From the NCBI GenBank assembly GCA_019359095.1, contig JAHHHZ010000035.1, positions 27,787-91,786 of the forward strand: DNA of 64,000 bases, read 5' to 3'. Source of the DNA: Pleurocapsa minor HA4230-MV1 (GTDB taxonomy: Bacteria; Cyanobacteriota; Cyanobacteriia; Cyanobacteriales; Xenococcaceae). The notes below the pieces were generated by a model. That model made no database searches. It was given only the letters and a program-made list of their open reading frames with translations, and was not told the origin of the DNA. Both the position numbers and the translations under genes were made by a program. Within the stretch, counting starts at the first letter, position 1. Each line of letters starts with the position of its first letter. Below are positions 1 to 8,459 of this stretch, piece after piece.

Positions 1-936
1 ACCTGTCTTAACTCACTTAAAGAAGCTGGTTTTGATACCTATACTCATTTGATACCTGCGGGAGAATCACATAAACATCTTCAGTCAATTCAAGCAGTGT
101 ATGATGTTGCTCAGGCTAACCATTTAGAACGATCTTCTACCTTTGTAGCTTTAGGTGGGGGAGTGATTGGCGATATGACGGGATTTGCCGCAGCAACTTG
201 GTTGAGAGGAGTTAATTTTGTTCAGGTGCCTACTTCTTTGCTGTCAATTGTCGATGCTTCTGTCGGCGGAAAGACAGGGGTTAATCATCCCCAGGGAAAA
301 AACCTCATCGGTGCTTTTTATCAGCCAAAACTAGTGGCGATCGACCCAAATTTATTACAAACCCTACCTCTTCAAGAATTTCGTGCAGGAATGGCAGAGG
401 TGATTAAATATGGCGTGATTTGGGACGCAGATCTATTCACTAAACTAGAGCAACACGATCGACTCGATTCACTAGAGCATGTAGGGAGTAACCTACTAGA
501 AACCATTGTGACGCGCTCTTGTCAGGCAAAAGCTGAAGTAGTCGGTCAAGATGAAAAAGAAGCAGGATTACGGGCAATTCTCAACTATGGACATACCATT
601 GGTCATGCGGTAGAAAGCCTAACTCACTATCAACAGTTTGTGCATGGGGAAGCCGTAGCAATTGGCATGGTTGCAGCTGGAAAAATTGCCGTAGAGATGA
701 ACTTGTGGAGACAGGCAGAAGCAGATCGTCAAAATGCTTTAATAATTAAGGCAGGATTACCGACAGAAATTCCTCAGCAGTTAGCGATCGCCGATATCTT
801 AGAAACAATTAAAAGCGACAAAAAAGTAAGCGCAGGAAAAGTACGCTTTATCTTGCCAACGGCGATCGGCAAAGTTATTATTACAGACCAAGTTACACCA
901 GAAATTATTGAGCAAGCTCTAAGCTCTAAGCTTTAA
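1..936 (+). CDS. aroB: 3-dehydroquinate synthase AroB, 5' end outside the window
   Basis: AroB converts DAHP to 3-dehydroquinate in the cytoplasm, the second step of the shikimate pathway, using NAD and a divalent metal. The frame is open back to base 1, so the gene starts upstream; 311 residues are visible of about 360 usual. The glycine-rich NAD-binding stretch ([13 protein letters not shown]), the substrate-binding GGKTGVNH segment and the metal-ligand stretch [11 protein letters not shown] followed by HGEAVAIGM are all seen. A TTG near base 49 could be misread as the start, but homology extends further upstream. The last codons (SSKL) lie inside a heptamer-type tandem repeat, so the C-terminus is probably supplied by the repeat. 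Confidence 0.95.
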   Translation, partial: TCLNSLKEAGFDTYTHLIPAGESHKHLQSIQAVYDVAQANHLERSSTFVALGGGVIGDMTGFAAATWLRGVNFVQVPTSLLSIVDASVGGKTGVNHPQGKNLIGAFYQPKLVAIDPNLLQTLPLQEFRAGMAEVIKYGVIWDADLFTKLEQHDRLDSLEHVGSNLLETIVTRSCQAKAEVVGQDEKEAGLRAILNYGHTIGHAVESLTHYQQFVHGEAVAIGMVAAGKIAVEMNLWRQAEADRQNALIIKAGLPTEIPQQLAIADILETIKSDKKVSAGKVRFILPTAIGKVIITDQVTPEIIEQALSSKL

Positions 937-944
937 GCTCTAAG
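914..944. repeat. Short tandem repeat (aagctct-type) overlapping the aroB stop
   Basis: Imperfect head-to-tail copies of a 7-base unit of the ctctaag type run through the last aroB codons and the stop. It belongs to the short tandemly repeated repetitive class common in cyanobacterial intergenic DNA. Confidence 0.75.
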
Positions 945-991
945 TTTTTAATCAACTACCTACTGTTCACTGTTTACTGCTTACTCAAAAA

Positions 992-1019
992 ATGTCTTTA
1001 GAACCATGTCTTTAGAACC
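992..1019 (+). repeat. 14-bp tandem duplication at a start codon
   Basis: The 14 bases beginning atgtctttag occur twice without spacing, at 992-1005 and 1006-1019. The first ATG reads only seven codons before a stop, so the second ATG is the usable start of the zinc-ribbon gene. Confidence 0.85.
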
Positions 1020-1248
1020 TTGTAATGTTTGCGGTGTTCTTAATGCCGAAGGAACAGAAATTTGTTTAAGCTGTGGCTATCCCACTAAAGGAAATAAAAG
1101 ACCAGCGATTTTTCGTTGGGTGGCGATCGCTTTAATTATTTGTTTTGCTCTACCGTTCATCTCAGGGTTAATTAACTGGATTTTATGGCAATTAAAGCCA
1201 GAATCGCCCTCAAATCAACCTCAAGTTTCGGTAATTCAAAATATCTAA
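1006..1248 (+). CDS. Zinc-ribbon single-pass membrane protein
   Basis: This is an 80-residue protein whose function I do not recognise. Its N-terminus has two CxxC knuckles (CNVC about residues 6-9 and CLSC about 20-23) that can form a zinc ribbon. One hydrophobic helix follows (about 35-62), then a short polar tail, so the zinc ribbon probably sits in the cytoplasm on a membrane anchor. The start is the second of two ATGs made by a 14-bp tandem duplication. It lies between aroB and a conserved hypothetical on the same strand and may be cotranscribed with either. Confidence 0.7.
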   Translation: MSLEPCNVCGVLNAEGTEICLSCGYPTKGNKRPAIFRWVAIALIICFALPFISGLINWILWQLKPESPSNQPQVSVIQNI

Positions 1249-1289
1249 GGTTAAGATGTGACGAGAGTTTATATATTTGATTTCTCGCA

Positions 1290-2627
1290 GTGATTAGAGA
1301 CATAGATAGTTCGGCTCGGCAGACAATTATTCAACAACACAATCTCGTCTATGAATATCTGCGCCAAGGTGCTACTAGCCAAACGCCTCCAGAGTTGATT
1401 CAAAAGTTTCAGCAGTTGTTGCAACAAGCTAAAAACGATGAGCCTCAAGTATCTAAAGCACTAGAGAAGATAATCTTTGCTCAAGAGTCACAATTTGATT
1501 CGTTTCTCAGCCAATGTTTTTATACAATTTTAGCTGACTGGCTAAATCAGCCAGAGTCAAGAGTTTATGTTGGTCAACTGCTAAATACTTTAGATATCGT
1601 CTGCCAATCCAGCTCTTATAATCGCAGTCGAAAACAGTTAATTCAACTAATTAAAAACTATCAGCAGTCAGAATCTTATCAACAGCTAAAGTTGCTCGTT
1701 GCTCTAATTTACCCAGGATCGGCGATCGCTAAAAATTTAGATAACTCTCTAGTCACTAACGAGTCAACAGGTAACAGCAATAGTCCGTTAACCTCAATCA
1801 TTAACACTTATTTAATCCGCTATACCTATTTATATCCATATTTTTTGCCTCAAGATCTCAAAATACAGCATCTGATGGAGCAGATCGAGCAACTACAGAA
1901 GCATCGTCAACAAGACTTTGAAATTCTCTTATCCAGACACATTATTTATCGCTTTCGACTCAAGCAGCTTGCCAAAATGAAGATGATGGCAACAAGTGCT
2001 GGAAAAATGATCACCAAAGTTAATAATCCTAGTTTACTATCCGAAAAAGCCTTTCAAATTGCTTTACAACAGTACGTTGGTAAAATCGAGCAAAACAGTA
2101 CTCTCTTAGAGCGATCGCAACGCTTTGTCGCTGAAAACCAATATCGTCCCACTTACCAAGTCTTCAAACAAGATTTGCACCATTTCTTAGCCAATAATAT
2201 CAAGCCGAGAAATAGTACCTATCAGTTTTCTCGCCTGCTAGAACAAAAATTAGTTGATATTTTCCCCCAAGCTAACGAAAAACCCCTCAATCAGACTCAG
2301 ATTCTCCAAACTTGTCGGCAATTGTTTAGCTTTTTGATTCCCGATCCTAGATTAAATAATAATCGCGATCAATTTGCTGAGTTGTTAGCTAATTTAGGTA
2401 CAGCACAAGCAATGATGATCTTAATTAAAATTACGCTGATTTGCCCTGAATCAAAAGCCGACTTAGAGAAAAAAATCTGTCTGATTGCCACGTACTATCA
2501 ACATCAAACTATTCAACAAAATCCTTGGTTGCTCAAAAGTTTAGAACATTTATTAATTGCTTTTAGCATCTATTTTGGCAAAATCGATGTTTCCATTGTT
2601 AAATCAGCACTTAGCAGTGAACAATGA
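1290..2627 (+). CDS. Hypothetical alpha-helical protein, 445 aa
   Basis: I do not recognise this protein. It is soluble, rich in Gln and Leu, and looks almost entirely helical, with no signal peptide, membrane segment or catalytic motif. The start is GTG at 1290, with no good ATG nearby. The frame is long and unbroken with normal codon use, so it is a real gene. Its last residues (SALSSEQ) are encoded by the start of a tandem repeat array, which also supplies the stop codon. Confidence 0.7.
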   Translation: MIRDIDSSARQTIIQQHNLVYEYLRQGATSQTPPELIQKFQQLLQQAKNDEPQVSKALEKIIFAQESQFDSFLSQCFYTILADWLNQPESRVYVGQLLNTLDIVCQSSSYNRSRKQLIQLIKNYQQSESYQQLKLLVALIYPGSAIAKNLDNSLVTNESTGNSNSPLTSIINTYLIRYTYLYPYFLPQDLKIQHLMEQIEQLQKHRQQDFEILLSRHIIYRFRLKQLAKMKMMATSAGKMITKVNNPSLLSEKAFQIALQQYVGKIEQNSTLLERSQRFVAENQYRPTYQVFKQDLHHFLANNIKPRNSTYQFSRLLEQKLVDIFPQANEKPLNQTQILQTCRQLFSFLIPDPRLNNNRDQFAELLANLGTAQAMMILIKITLICPESKADLEKKICLIATYYQHQTIQQNPWLLKSLEHLLIAFSIYFGKIDVSIVKSALSSEQ

Positions 2628-2699
2628 GCAATGAACAGTGAACAATGAGCAGCGAACAATGAGCGATCAGCAATCAGTAATTAATAATCAGTAATTAGT
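2613..2699. repeat. Tandem repeat array between convergent genes
   Basis: Units of the type gaacaatgagcaat and cagtaatta follow one another between the end of the 1290-2627 gene and the end of the convergent MBL gene. The array supplies the last codons and stop on the left and abuts the stop on the right. Confidence 0.8.
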
Positions 2700-3395
2700 T
2701 TAAATTGCTTCTGTAGAGCGTAATGCCATTAAATCTAATTGAGACAATTGTTCATAGGCGTTGTCTAGATAGCCTTGTCCGCGCAGGTAGCCTGTGTTTG
2801 CCCCAGGCATAATATATTTAAGGGTTTTAGAGTCAAAGCGATCGCGTAAATCAGCAATACTATTTAACTGTCGCCTCCAGTGGAAAGTTTTGGCAGTTCG
2901 TAAGGGAACAATTTCCGCTGGAGATTTGGGTAGTAAATGTCTTCCTGTAAATAATATTCCGCCCTGTTGTCGATAGTAAAGGCAGCTAGAGCCAGGAGAA
3001 TGTCCAGGAGTCCAAATTAATTCTAAATCTGGGCTAATAGTCAAACTCCCAGCAAAGGATGTTACCTCCACCTCTGGCAAAAGGTAAGCTTCTTGCTCTT
3101 GAACAATTACTTGGCAACCCCAAGACTGCTGCATTTGTAGAACATGCTTACCAATGCCTCCTCGATGACTAATAATTAACGCCTGAATTCCTCCCTGAGA
3201 CTGGATAAATTCCTGATTGACTTCATTCCAAGCAGGACAATCGAAGAGAATATTGCCAATTTTATCTACAATTAAATAAGATGTAGCACCTAAAGTATCT
3301 CGATTAGGTGTAAACGCAAATATTCCTGGCACAATGAGGCGGGGAATTTTAGTGTTACCAGGACTAGCGGTTATTTCTGTCAAGTTTTGGGGCAT
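2700..3395 (-). CDS. MBL-fold protein with a degenerate metal site
   Basis: This 231-residue protein has the layout of a metallo-beta-lactamase-fold hydrolase, but the metal ligands are poorly kept. The usual HxHxDH motif reads SHRGGIGKH (H77 and H84 only). The later His is kept in TPGHSPGSS (H132), and the Asp normally found in the FTGD motif is Arg (FTGRHL, R152). It resembles cyanobacterial proteins annotated as MBL-fold hydrolases. What it binds is unknown; it may hold one metal or none. The gene converges on the 1290-2627 gene and is divergent from the S2P-like gene. Confidence 0.75.
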   Translation of the reverse strand: MPQNLTEITASPGNTKIPRLIVPGIFAFTPNRDTLGATSYLIVDKIGNILFDCPAWNEVNQEFIQSQGGIQALIISHRGGIGKHVLQMQQSWGCQVIVQEQEAYLLPEVEVTSFAGSLTISPDLELIWTPGHSPGSSCLYYRQQGGILFTGRHLLPKSPAEIVPLRTAKTFHWRRQLNSIADLRDRFDSKTLKYIMPGANTGYLRGQGYLDNAYEQLSQLDLMALRSTEAI

Positions 3396-3521
3396 TCTAT
3401 CAACTAAAGGTAATTTAAATAATTGTTTAATTGCACTTGTATTTTATATTCTTATACTCAATCTACAGTCCAAAATAATAATTGAGCAAGAATCCTCAAA
3501 ACAGATTCGGAATGTTTGTTT

Positions 3522-5021
3522 ATGAAACTCTGGTTAGTTTTAATTCTTTTAAGCCCCATCGCCTACTTGATAGTCGATCGCAGCATCAAGCATAAAACCA
3601 CTACTCCTGTTTGGTTATGTTGGTTGGTAATTATGATGCCATCCTTTATTTGGACTGCTTGGACTTATATTTTTGGTGAATCACAGCCTTTGCCTTTTCT
3701 AGTTTACCTGGTGCCTTTGATTGTCTGTCCTGTGCTATATGGTTGGTTAGTTCAGCGAGGCAAGATCGAGGATATGAGTAATAAAAATAAAACATCAGCC
3801 GATCCTCAAGAGCAAAAAACCCCGATCATGGAAGAAGTGTTGCCGACAATCCCACCCCGTCCAATTAATAGTCAGGAAGAAACAACTTTACGTAACTGTT
3901 TTCCCTGGAATATTTATTATCTCCAAAACATCGATTATCGCCCCCAAGCAATCTTTTGTCGTGGCACCCTCAAAACTATTCCCGACAAAGCCTACGACGA
4001 GATTAAAGACAATGTTGAGCAGGCTTTTGGCGATCGCTTTTTCCTGATTTTTCAAGAAAGCTTTAAAGGTAAGCCCTTTTTTGCCCTAGTTCCCAATCCT
4101 GAAGCCAAAGCGAGCGAACAAGGAATGGTGCAGAATGATGTACGCCTGGGATTTGCCCTGTTGCTATTTTTGATCACTTTGTTAACAACTACAGTTGCGG
4201 GGGTCACAATTGATGGTTCATCCGCTGAAGATATTTGGTCGAATCCTCAATCTTTAGTTCGGGGACTGAGCTATAGTTTACCTTTGCTGTTAATTATTGC
4301 CATTCAAAAGTTTAGCCACTATTTTATGGCGCTTCACTATAAAATTCGCACAACTCTGCCCTATTTTATTCCGTTTCCCTTTTTACTAGATAGCTTTTCT
4401 TTAGGCACTTTAGGGGCAATTTTGCAAAGGCGATCGCCGATGCCTAATCGTAAAGCTCTATTTGATACGGCAATTATAAGTTGTTTATCAAGTCTAGTGG
4501 TAATTGTTCCTGTATTGCTCTGGGGATTATCCCTCTCAGAAGTTGTTCCCCTCAAAGAATCATCGGCGTTTGATATTCAGGCTCAAGATCCGCGCCTCTC
4601 CTTTTTGCTCAGCCTGTTGGCAAAACTAGCTTTGGGTTCAGCTTTAATACCCGAAATGGGTATTCGGCTACATCCTTTAGCAATGGCGGGATGTGTCGGT
4701 TTATTTATTACCGCTATCAATTTGATGCCGATTGGACAGTTAGATGGAGGTCATATTATGCACGCGGTTTTTGGTCAAAAGATGGCGATCGCCGTTGGTC
4801 AAATTGCGCGTATCCTCGCCTTACTTTTTGCTCTAATTCATCCTTATTTTTGGGTTTGGACAATTATCATGTGGCTAATTCCCCTAGTCGATCAACCTGC
4901 CTTAAATGATGTAACTGAACTAGACAATAAACGCGATTTACTGGGCTTATTTGCTTTAGCTTTATTGATTGTCATTATCTTGCCTCTTCCTAGTGCGATC
5001 GGCAATTGGCTTAATATCTAG
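3522..5021 (+). CDS. Site-2-protease-like membrane protein lacking HExxH
   Basis: This multipass protein (499 residues from ATG 3522) has the layout of cyanobacterial and plastid EGY-type M50 site-2 proteases: two N-terminal membrane segments, a soluble middle domain (about 120-200) and a C-terminal membrane bundle. The second catalytic motif is intact (NLMPIGQLDGGH, Asp about 408). At the place of HELGHYF the sequence is QKFSHYF (about 262-268), so the first zinc His and the catalytic Glu are lost and only the second His remains. It is probably a non-proteolytic homologue, like plant EGY3. A TTG six bases upstream is in frame, but the ATG is the likelier start. Confidence 0.8.
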   Translation: MKLWLVLILLSPIAYLIVDRSIKHKTTTPVWLCWLVIMMPSFIWTAWTYIFGESQPLPFLVYLVPLIVCPVLYGWLVQRGKIEDMSNKNKTSADPQEQKTPIMEEVLPTIPPRPINSQEETTLRNCFPWNIYYLQNIDYRPQAIFCRGTLKTIPDKAYDEIKDNVEQAFGDRFFLIFQESFKGKPFFALVPNPEAKASEQGMVQNDVRLGFALLLFLITLLTTTVAGVTIDGSSAEDIWSNPQSLVRGLSYSLPLLLIIAIQKFSHYFMALHYKIRTTLPYFIPFPFLLDSFSLGTLGAILQRRSPMPNRKALFDTAIISCLSSLVVIVPVLLWGLSLSEVVPLKESSAFDIQAQDPRLSFLLSLLAKLALGSALIPEMGIRLHPLAMAGCVGLFITAINLMPIGQLDGGHIMHAVFGQKMAIAVGQIARILALLFALIHPYFWVWTIIMWLIPLVDQPALNDVTELDNKRDLLGLFALALLIVIILPLPSAIGNWLNI

Positions 5022-5047
5022 TTCAATTTGAGATCTAATTACAAAAA

Positions 5048-5087
5048 GATCGCTCTACTTGAAAATATTCAAAGCGATCGCTTTTTA
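5048..5087 (+). terminator. Probable Rho-independent terminator built on a HIP1 site
   Basis: GATCGCT (5048-5054) pairs with AGCGATC (5073-5079), and a five-base T run follows within a few bases. It sits just after the S2P-like gene. The 18-base loop is long, so this is tentative. Confidence 0.4.
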
Positions 5088-5121
5088 CTAGAGTGTAATC
5101 GCAATTTGTTATTTTAAATGT

Positions 5122-5352
5122 ATGGAATTCGAGTGGGATAATAATAAAGAAATGGACGATGAATTACGTCCCGAATACGATTTAGCTCAACTTCCAAGAG
5201 GAGTTAAAGGTAAATATACAGAACGTTATCGTCAAGGAACAAACTCGATCTTGTTAGAACCTGATGTTGCTCAAGCATTCCCTAACGCTCAATCAGTCAA
5301 CGAAGCATTGAGACTGTTGATTAAATTAGCTAAATCTCAAATTGAAATCTAA
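5122..5352 (+). CDS. Antitoxin-like protein with a BrnT-like N-terminal stub
   Basis: Residues 11-76 (MDDELRPEYDLAQLPRG onward) resemble small cyanobacterial proteins often found as antitoxin-like partners of toxin genes. The first ten residues, MEFEWDNNKE, instead look like the N-terminus of a BrnT-type toxin, which typically begins with an FEWD motif. I infer that a toxin gene was deleted and its first codons now run in frame into the downstream gene. Translation could also start at the internal ATG 5152, giving a normal 66-residue protein. No toxin lies next to it. Confidence 0.65.
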   Translation: MEFEWDNNKEMDDELRPEYDLAQLPRGVKGKYTERYRQGTNSILLEPDVAQAFPNAQSVNEALRLLIKLAKSQIEI

Positions 5353-5471
5353 TTACAAGGCGATCGCTCTATCTGAGTATCCCTTTGTTTTTGTCTAACT
5401 TCAGAGAATAATTGAAGTATAGAAAACATTGCCTGTACTAAAATGAAAAATATTTAATACCCTACAATTTA

Positions 5472-5794
5472 ATGCCTCAGTTACCCGTAATTACAGAACA
5501 TATTGAAATAACTCCTGATACTTGTGGAGGAAAACCTGTATTGCGGGACATCGCATTAAGGTGCAAGATATTGTCATCTGGCATGAAAAAATGGGTATGT
5601 CACCAGATGAAATCGTTTCCAGCTACTCTACTATTAACTTGTCTGATGTGTATGCTGCCTTAGCTTATTATCACGATCATCTTGAAGAAATTAGACAACA
5701 TATTAAAGAAGACGAAGAATATATTAAAAAGTTACGAGCAAACACTTCTTCTCTAGTTCAACCTAATATGTTGGGCAAAGTTGAATTTATTTAA
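5472..5794 (+). pseudogene. DUF433 antitoxin-like gene broken by a frameshift
   Basis: The first frame reads a typical DUF433 start (TPDTCGGKP). At base 5537 the homology jumps one frame to CIAGHRIKVQDIVIWHEK and continues to a stop at 5792-5794. Restoring one T at about 5537 would rejoin the two halves as GGKPCIAGHRIKV, so a single-base deletion explains the break. The family is usually an antitoxin next to a DUF5615 PIN-like toxin, but no such toxin follows. The intact gene would give a protein of about 107 residues. It is a decayed orphan unless the sequence has an error. Confidence 0.8.
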
Positions 5795-5856
5795 AATGCG
5801 ATCGCCAGATCTGCCAAAATCTGACTTATCTAACCAGGAACATCCAAAACGTAAAA

Positions 5857-6264
5857 TTAAGCAATTTCTCTAACTAGAGCTACTTTTCCATAGCGAGGAT
5901 CTATTTCTAAAGCCTGGATCTCTAAAGTGTGATGATTAAAAGGTGCTTTATAGGTTATCGTTTCATTGGGTTGTAGAGATAAACACAAGGCAAAAATCTC
6001 TAATCTATATTGCTGCGGAATAAAGTTTTCTTCTCCCATTTCCAGCACAATCTGATTCAAAAAAGCCAGCTCGCCAGTGTTGTTAATAATACTTGCGGGA
6101 ACGTTAAGACTATCGCACCATCTCAATGCCAGAAACCACTTAGCGTCACTCAATCGGTTATAGATTTTCTCTGGTTTTGGGTGCGGGAAAATTTTATACC
6201 CTGAATCAACAGCAACAATTGTGCCACCTAAGAAACCACAGATCATTCCAAGGCGATCGCTCAT
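5857..6264 (-). CDS. Hypothetical protein, 135 aa
   Basis: I do not recognise this protein. It has a hydrophobic N-terminal stretch (MICGFLGGTIVAVDSG) but no clear signal peptide, then mixed helix and strand. The frame is uninterrupted and ends close to the broken DUF433 gene on the other strand. No partner gene suggests a role. Confidence 0.55.
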   Translation of the reverse strand: MSDRLGMICGFLGGTIVAVDSGYKIFPHPKPEKIYNRLSDAKWFLALRWCDSLNVPASIINNTGELAFLNQIVLEMGEENFIPQQYRLEIFALCLSLQPNETITYKAPFNHHTLEIQALEIDPRYGKVALVREIA

Positions 6265-6508
6265 TCAATCTTACTCCTAGAAAACCAAGACAATTTTAGT
6301 TTAAATACAAATTAAATACAAAAAGCTATATTTTTCAGCTCAGGCAGATCGAGAATTGCGAGCGCTTAACCCAATCATGTTTACGAGTGTATACGCGATC
6401 GCTACTCTAAATCATAACAACTCTTTACTGAGACTAAATTTTAGCCAGGAGATACGGTATTAAAATTAGTAGCTAGTATTCACCCTCACTTTCTCAAAGT
6501 AAATTCTT

Positions 6509-6952
6509 ATGACTCAGGCAATCAGTCAGCACACGATTGATATTGTTAAATCTACCGCTCCTATTATTAAAGAACATGGTAAAACTATTACCTCTCGGAT
6601 GTATGAAATCATGTTTGAGAATCACCCCGAAGTTAAAGCGCAGTTTGATATGTCGGCACAGGCTAATGGTACTCAACCAGCTAAACTGGCAACCGCAGTC
6701 TATGCCTACGCAACTCAAATCGACAATCTCGGAGCCTTAAAAACAGCAGTGGATAAAATTGCTCATCGTCATGTAGCTACCCAAGTTTTACCAGAACAAT
6801 ATCCCGTCGTCGGGGAGTGTTTATTACAAGCAATTCAAGATGTCTTGGGAGATGCAGCAACGCCAGAAGTTATGACTGCCTGGAGCGAAGCCTATCAAGC
6901 TTTGGCGGAAATATTTATCAACCGAGAACAACAAATTTATCAAAATGTTTGA
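6509..6952 (+). CDS. Single-domain bacterial globin
   Basis: This 147-residue heme protein belongs to the flavohemoglobin/Vitreoscilla-type globin group and has the globin domain only, with no reductase. Visible family marks are the E-helix region (AKLATAVYAYATQI), the proximal-His segment AHRHVATQV and the C-terminal EQYPVVGECLLQAIQDVLGDAA block. Such proteins bind oxygen or nitric oxide; the role here is inferred only. The ATG at 6509 aligns with family starts. It stands alone, with about 240 bp upstream and 190 bp downstream free of genes, so it probably has its own promoter. Confidence 0.9.
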   Translation: MTQAISQHTIDIVKSTAPIIKEHGKTITSRMYEIMFENHPEVKAQFDMSAQANGTQPAKLATAVYAYATQIDNLGALKTAVDKIAHRHVATQVLPEQYPVVGECLLQAIQDVLGDAATPEVMTAWSEAYQALAEIFINREQQIYQNV

Positions 6953-7144
6953 AATTATTAATCAACTAAATAATCAGCAAAAGTTAATTGCAATTTTTGT
7001 AGCCTTGATTAAGAAACGTATCACAATGTAAAAGGATCGATAATTTCTACCTCAAATATTAAAACAAAATTTAGAATTGTAGCGATAATTTCAACCTGAA
7101 ATTACTTGGTAATTTTTAAGTAAAGTTTTAATTGAGGTTTTAAC

Positions 7145-7369
7145 ATGAATTTAAAGGAACTACAAGATTTTGTTTATGATTTTCGTCGCGTATCCTTAGC
7201 AGAAATGAAGCTTTATCTACAAGTTGATGGAGAAACTCTTAGCGCGATGCTTAACGGGTTAATTACTCAGGGTTTAGTGCAAAAATCGCCAACGACAGAA
7301 GAGTGCAAAACCTGTCAAAAGTGTGAGGCGGAGGAAATTGAATTTTATGAATGGGTTGAAAGTATTTAG
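7145..7369 (+). CDS. FeoC-like winged-helix protein with a Cys cluster
   Basis: The N-terminal half (LKELQDFVYDFRRVSLAEMK onward) looks like a small winged-helix domain. It is followed by CKTCQKC (about residues 58-64), the Cys cluster expected of FeoC-like iron-responsive regulators. FeoC partners the ferrous-iron transporter FeoB in other bacteria. Neither feoA nor feoB is in the window, so this is an orphan copy. At 74 residues it has the usual size. Function by analogy: an iron- or redox-sensing accessory protein. Confidence 0.7.
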   Translation: MNLKELQDFVYDFRRVSLAEMKLYLQVDGETLSAMLNGLITQGLVQKSPTTEECKTCQKCEAEEIEFYEWVESI

Positions 7370-7520
7370 TACTTAAAGATTTAATTGACAGTGAAGTAGC
7401 GATCGCCAAAAATGGATCTCGATCCATCGCCTAAGTTTGTTAAATTAATTAATTATTGGCAGGACAACTAGTTATGCTACTAGATGGTTCTACAGATTAA
7501 TTAAGGAAATTAGATCGACA

Positions 7521-8297
7521 ATGAAGCGAGAAGAATTATTAAAGCGTGTAGAAAATAAAGCAGAGATTTCCCGCGTAATCGATCGAGCCGAGCAAGCAAT
7601 TAAAAATTGGGAGGTAGTCGTTACTGATTTTTTATCTCCCCCCGTACTGGCAGAAGTAGAGTCACTTTTGCAAAATCTCACCGAAATTGAAGCTTTACCT
7701 TGGGGTGGCTATCCTCAAGCAGAAAGACAGCGAATTGCCTTATCTCGCCCCGATCTTCCTCTAGATGAATCTCAAATTCCCCTAGCTGCTTTGGATATTG
7801 CGGGTAACTTCCTATTCGATCCTGCTACCCATAGAGACTTTTTAGGTTCGCTGTTAGGTACAGGTATTGTCCGAGATAAGGTAGGAGATATCATTGTTTT
7901 GGGTGAAAGAGGCGCACAGGCGATAGTTGTTCCCGAAATGGTAGACTTTTTAACCTCTTCCTTAACGCAAGTAAGATCTGTAGCGGTGAAAACTCAACAG
8001 ATCGACTTTAGCGAGTTAAAAATTCGCCCACCACAAAAAAAAGAAATGACTACTGTAGAAGCCTCAATGCGTTTAGATGCGATCGCTTCAGCAGGTTTTG
8101 GCATATCTCGTAGTAAAATGGCAGACGCTATCTCTCATAAAGATGTCCGTGTCAACTGGAAAGAAATTACCCAATCTAGCTACAACGTCAAAGCAGGGGA
8201 TTTAATTGCCGTACGGGGGAAAGGTAGATTAGAAATCGGCGAGGTATCTGTAACCAAGAAAGAGCGCTATCGCGTTAACCTAGTACGCTATAAGTAA
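7521..8297 (+). CDS. Photosystem II S4-domain (YlmH-like) protein
   Basis: This 258-residue protein matches the cyanobacterial family annotated as photosystem II S4 domain protein, related to firmicute YlmH. The C-terminal S4 RNA-binding module is seen at about 180-240 (RLDAIASAGFGISRSKMAD, then KDVRVNWKEI and KAGDLIAVRGKGRLEIG). S4 modules bind structured RNA, and the link to PSII assembly comes from family annotation, not from this sequence. It is monocistronic by appearance. Confidence 0.85.
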   Translation: MKREELLKRVENKAEISRVIDRAEQAIKNWEVVVTDFLSPPVLAEVESLLQNLTEIEALPWGGYPQAERQRIALSRPDLPLDESQIPLAALDIAGNFLFDPATHRDFLGSLLGTGIVRDKVGDIIVLGERGAQAIVVPEMVDFLTSSLTQVRSVAVKTQQIDFSELKIRPPQKKEMTTVEASMRLDAIASAGFGISRSKMADAISHKDVRVNWKEITQSSYNVKAGDLIAVRGKGRLEIGEVSVTKKERYRVNLVRYK

Positions 8298-8370
8298 AAG
8301 CGATCGGCTATCAGCCAAAACAGTTCGAGTCGCATCACTATAATAATCCCATGGAGGAAACATGTTAACC

Positions 8371-8422
8371 CCTTTGCGTCTTTGTCCTAAAGGATTAGCT
8401 TCGCGTCCGTCTTTGCGCGAGA
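8371..8422. repeat. Dispersed cctaaaggattagcttcgcg element
   Basis: This is one copy of a dispersed sequence centred on CCTAAAGG followed by attagcttcgcgtcc. Related copies lie at about 10075, 21661, 54560, 55888 and 63936. It is here in the gap before queF. Confidence 0.7.
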
Positions 8423-8459
8423 TAATTCCTTATAATCTCAACCATTACTTAAACCTAAA

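Noticed and set aside
5796..5873. 25-codon frame after the DUF433 pseudogene
   Set aside because: Too short to support; it could be the start of a lost gene, but nothing confirms it.
8298..8459. PreQ1 riboswitch before queF
   Set aside because: No recognisable aptamer; the gap holds a dispersed repeat.
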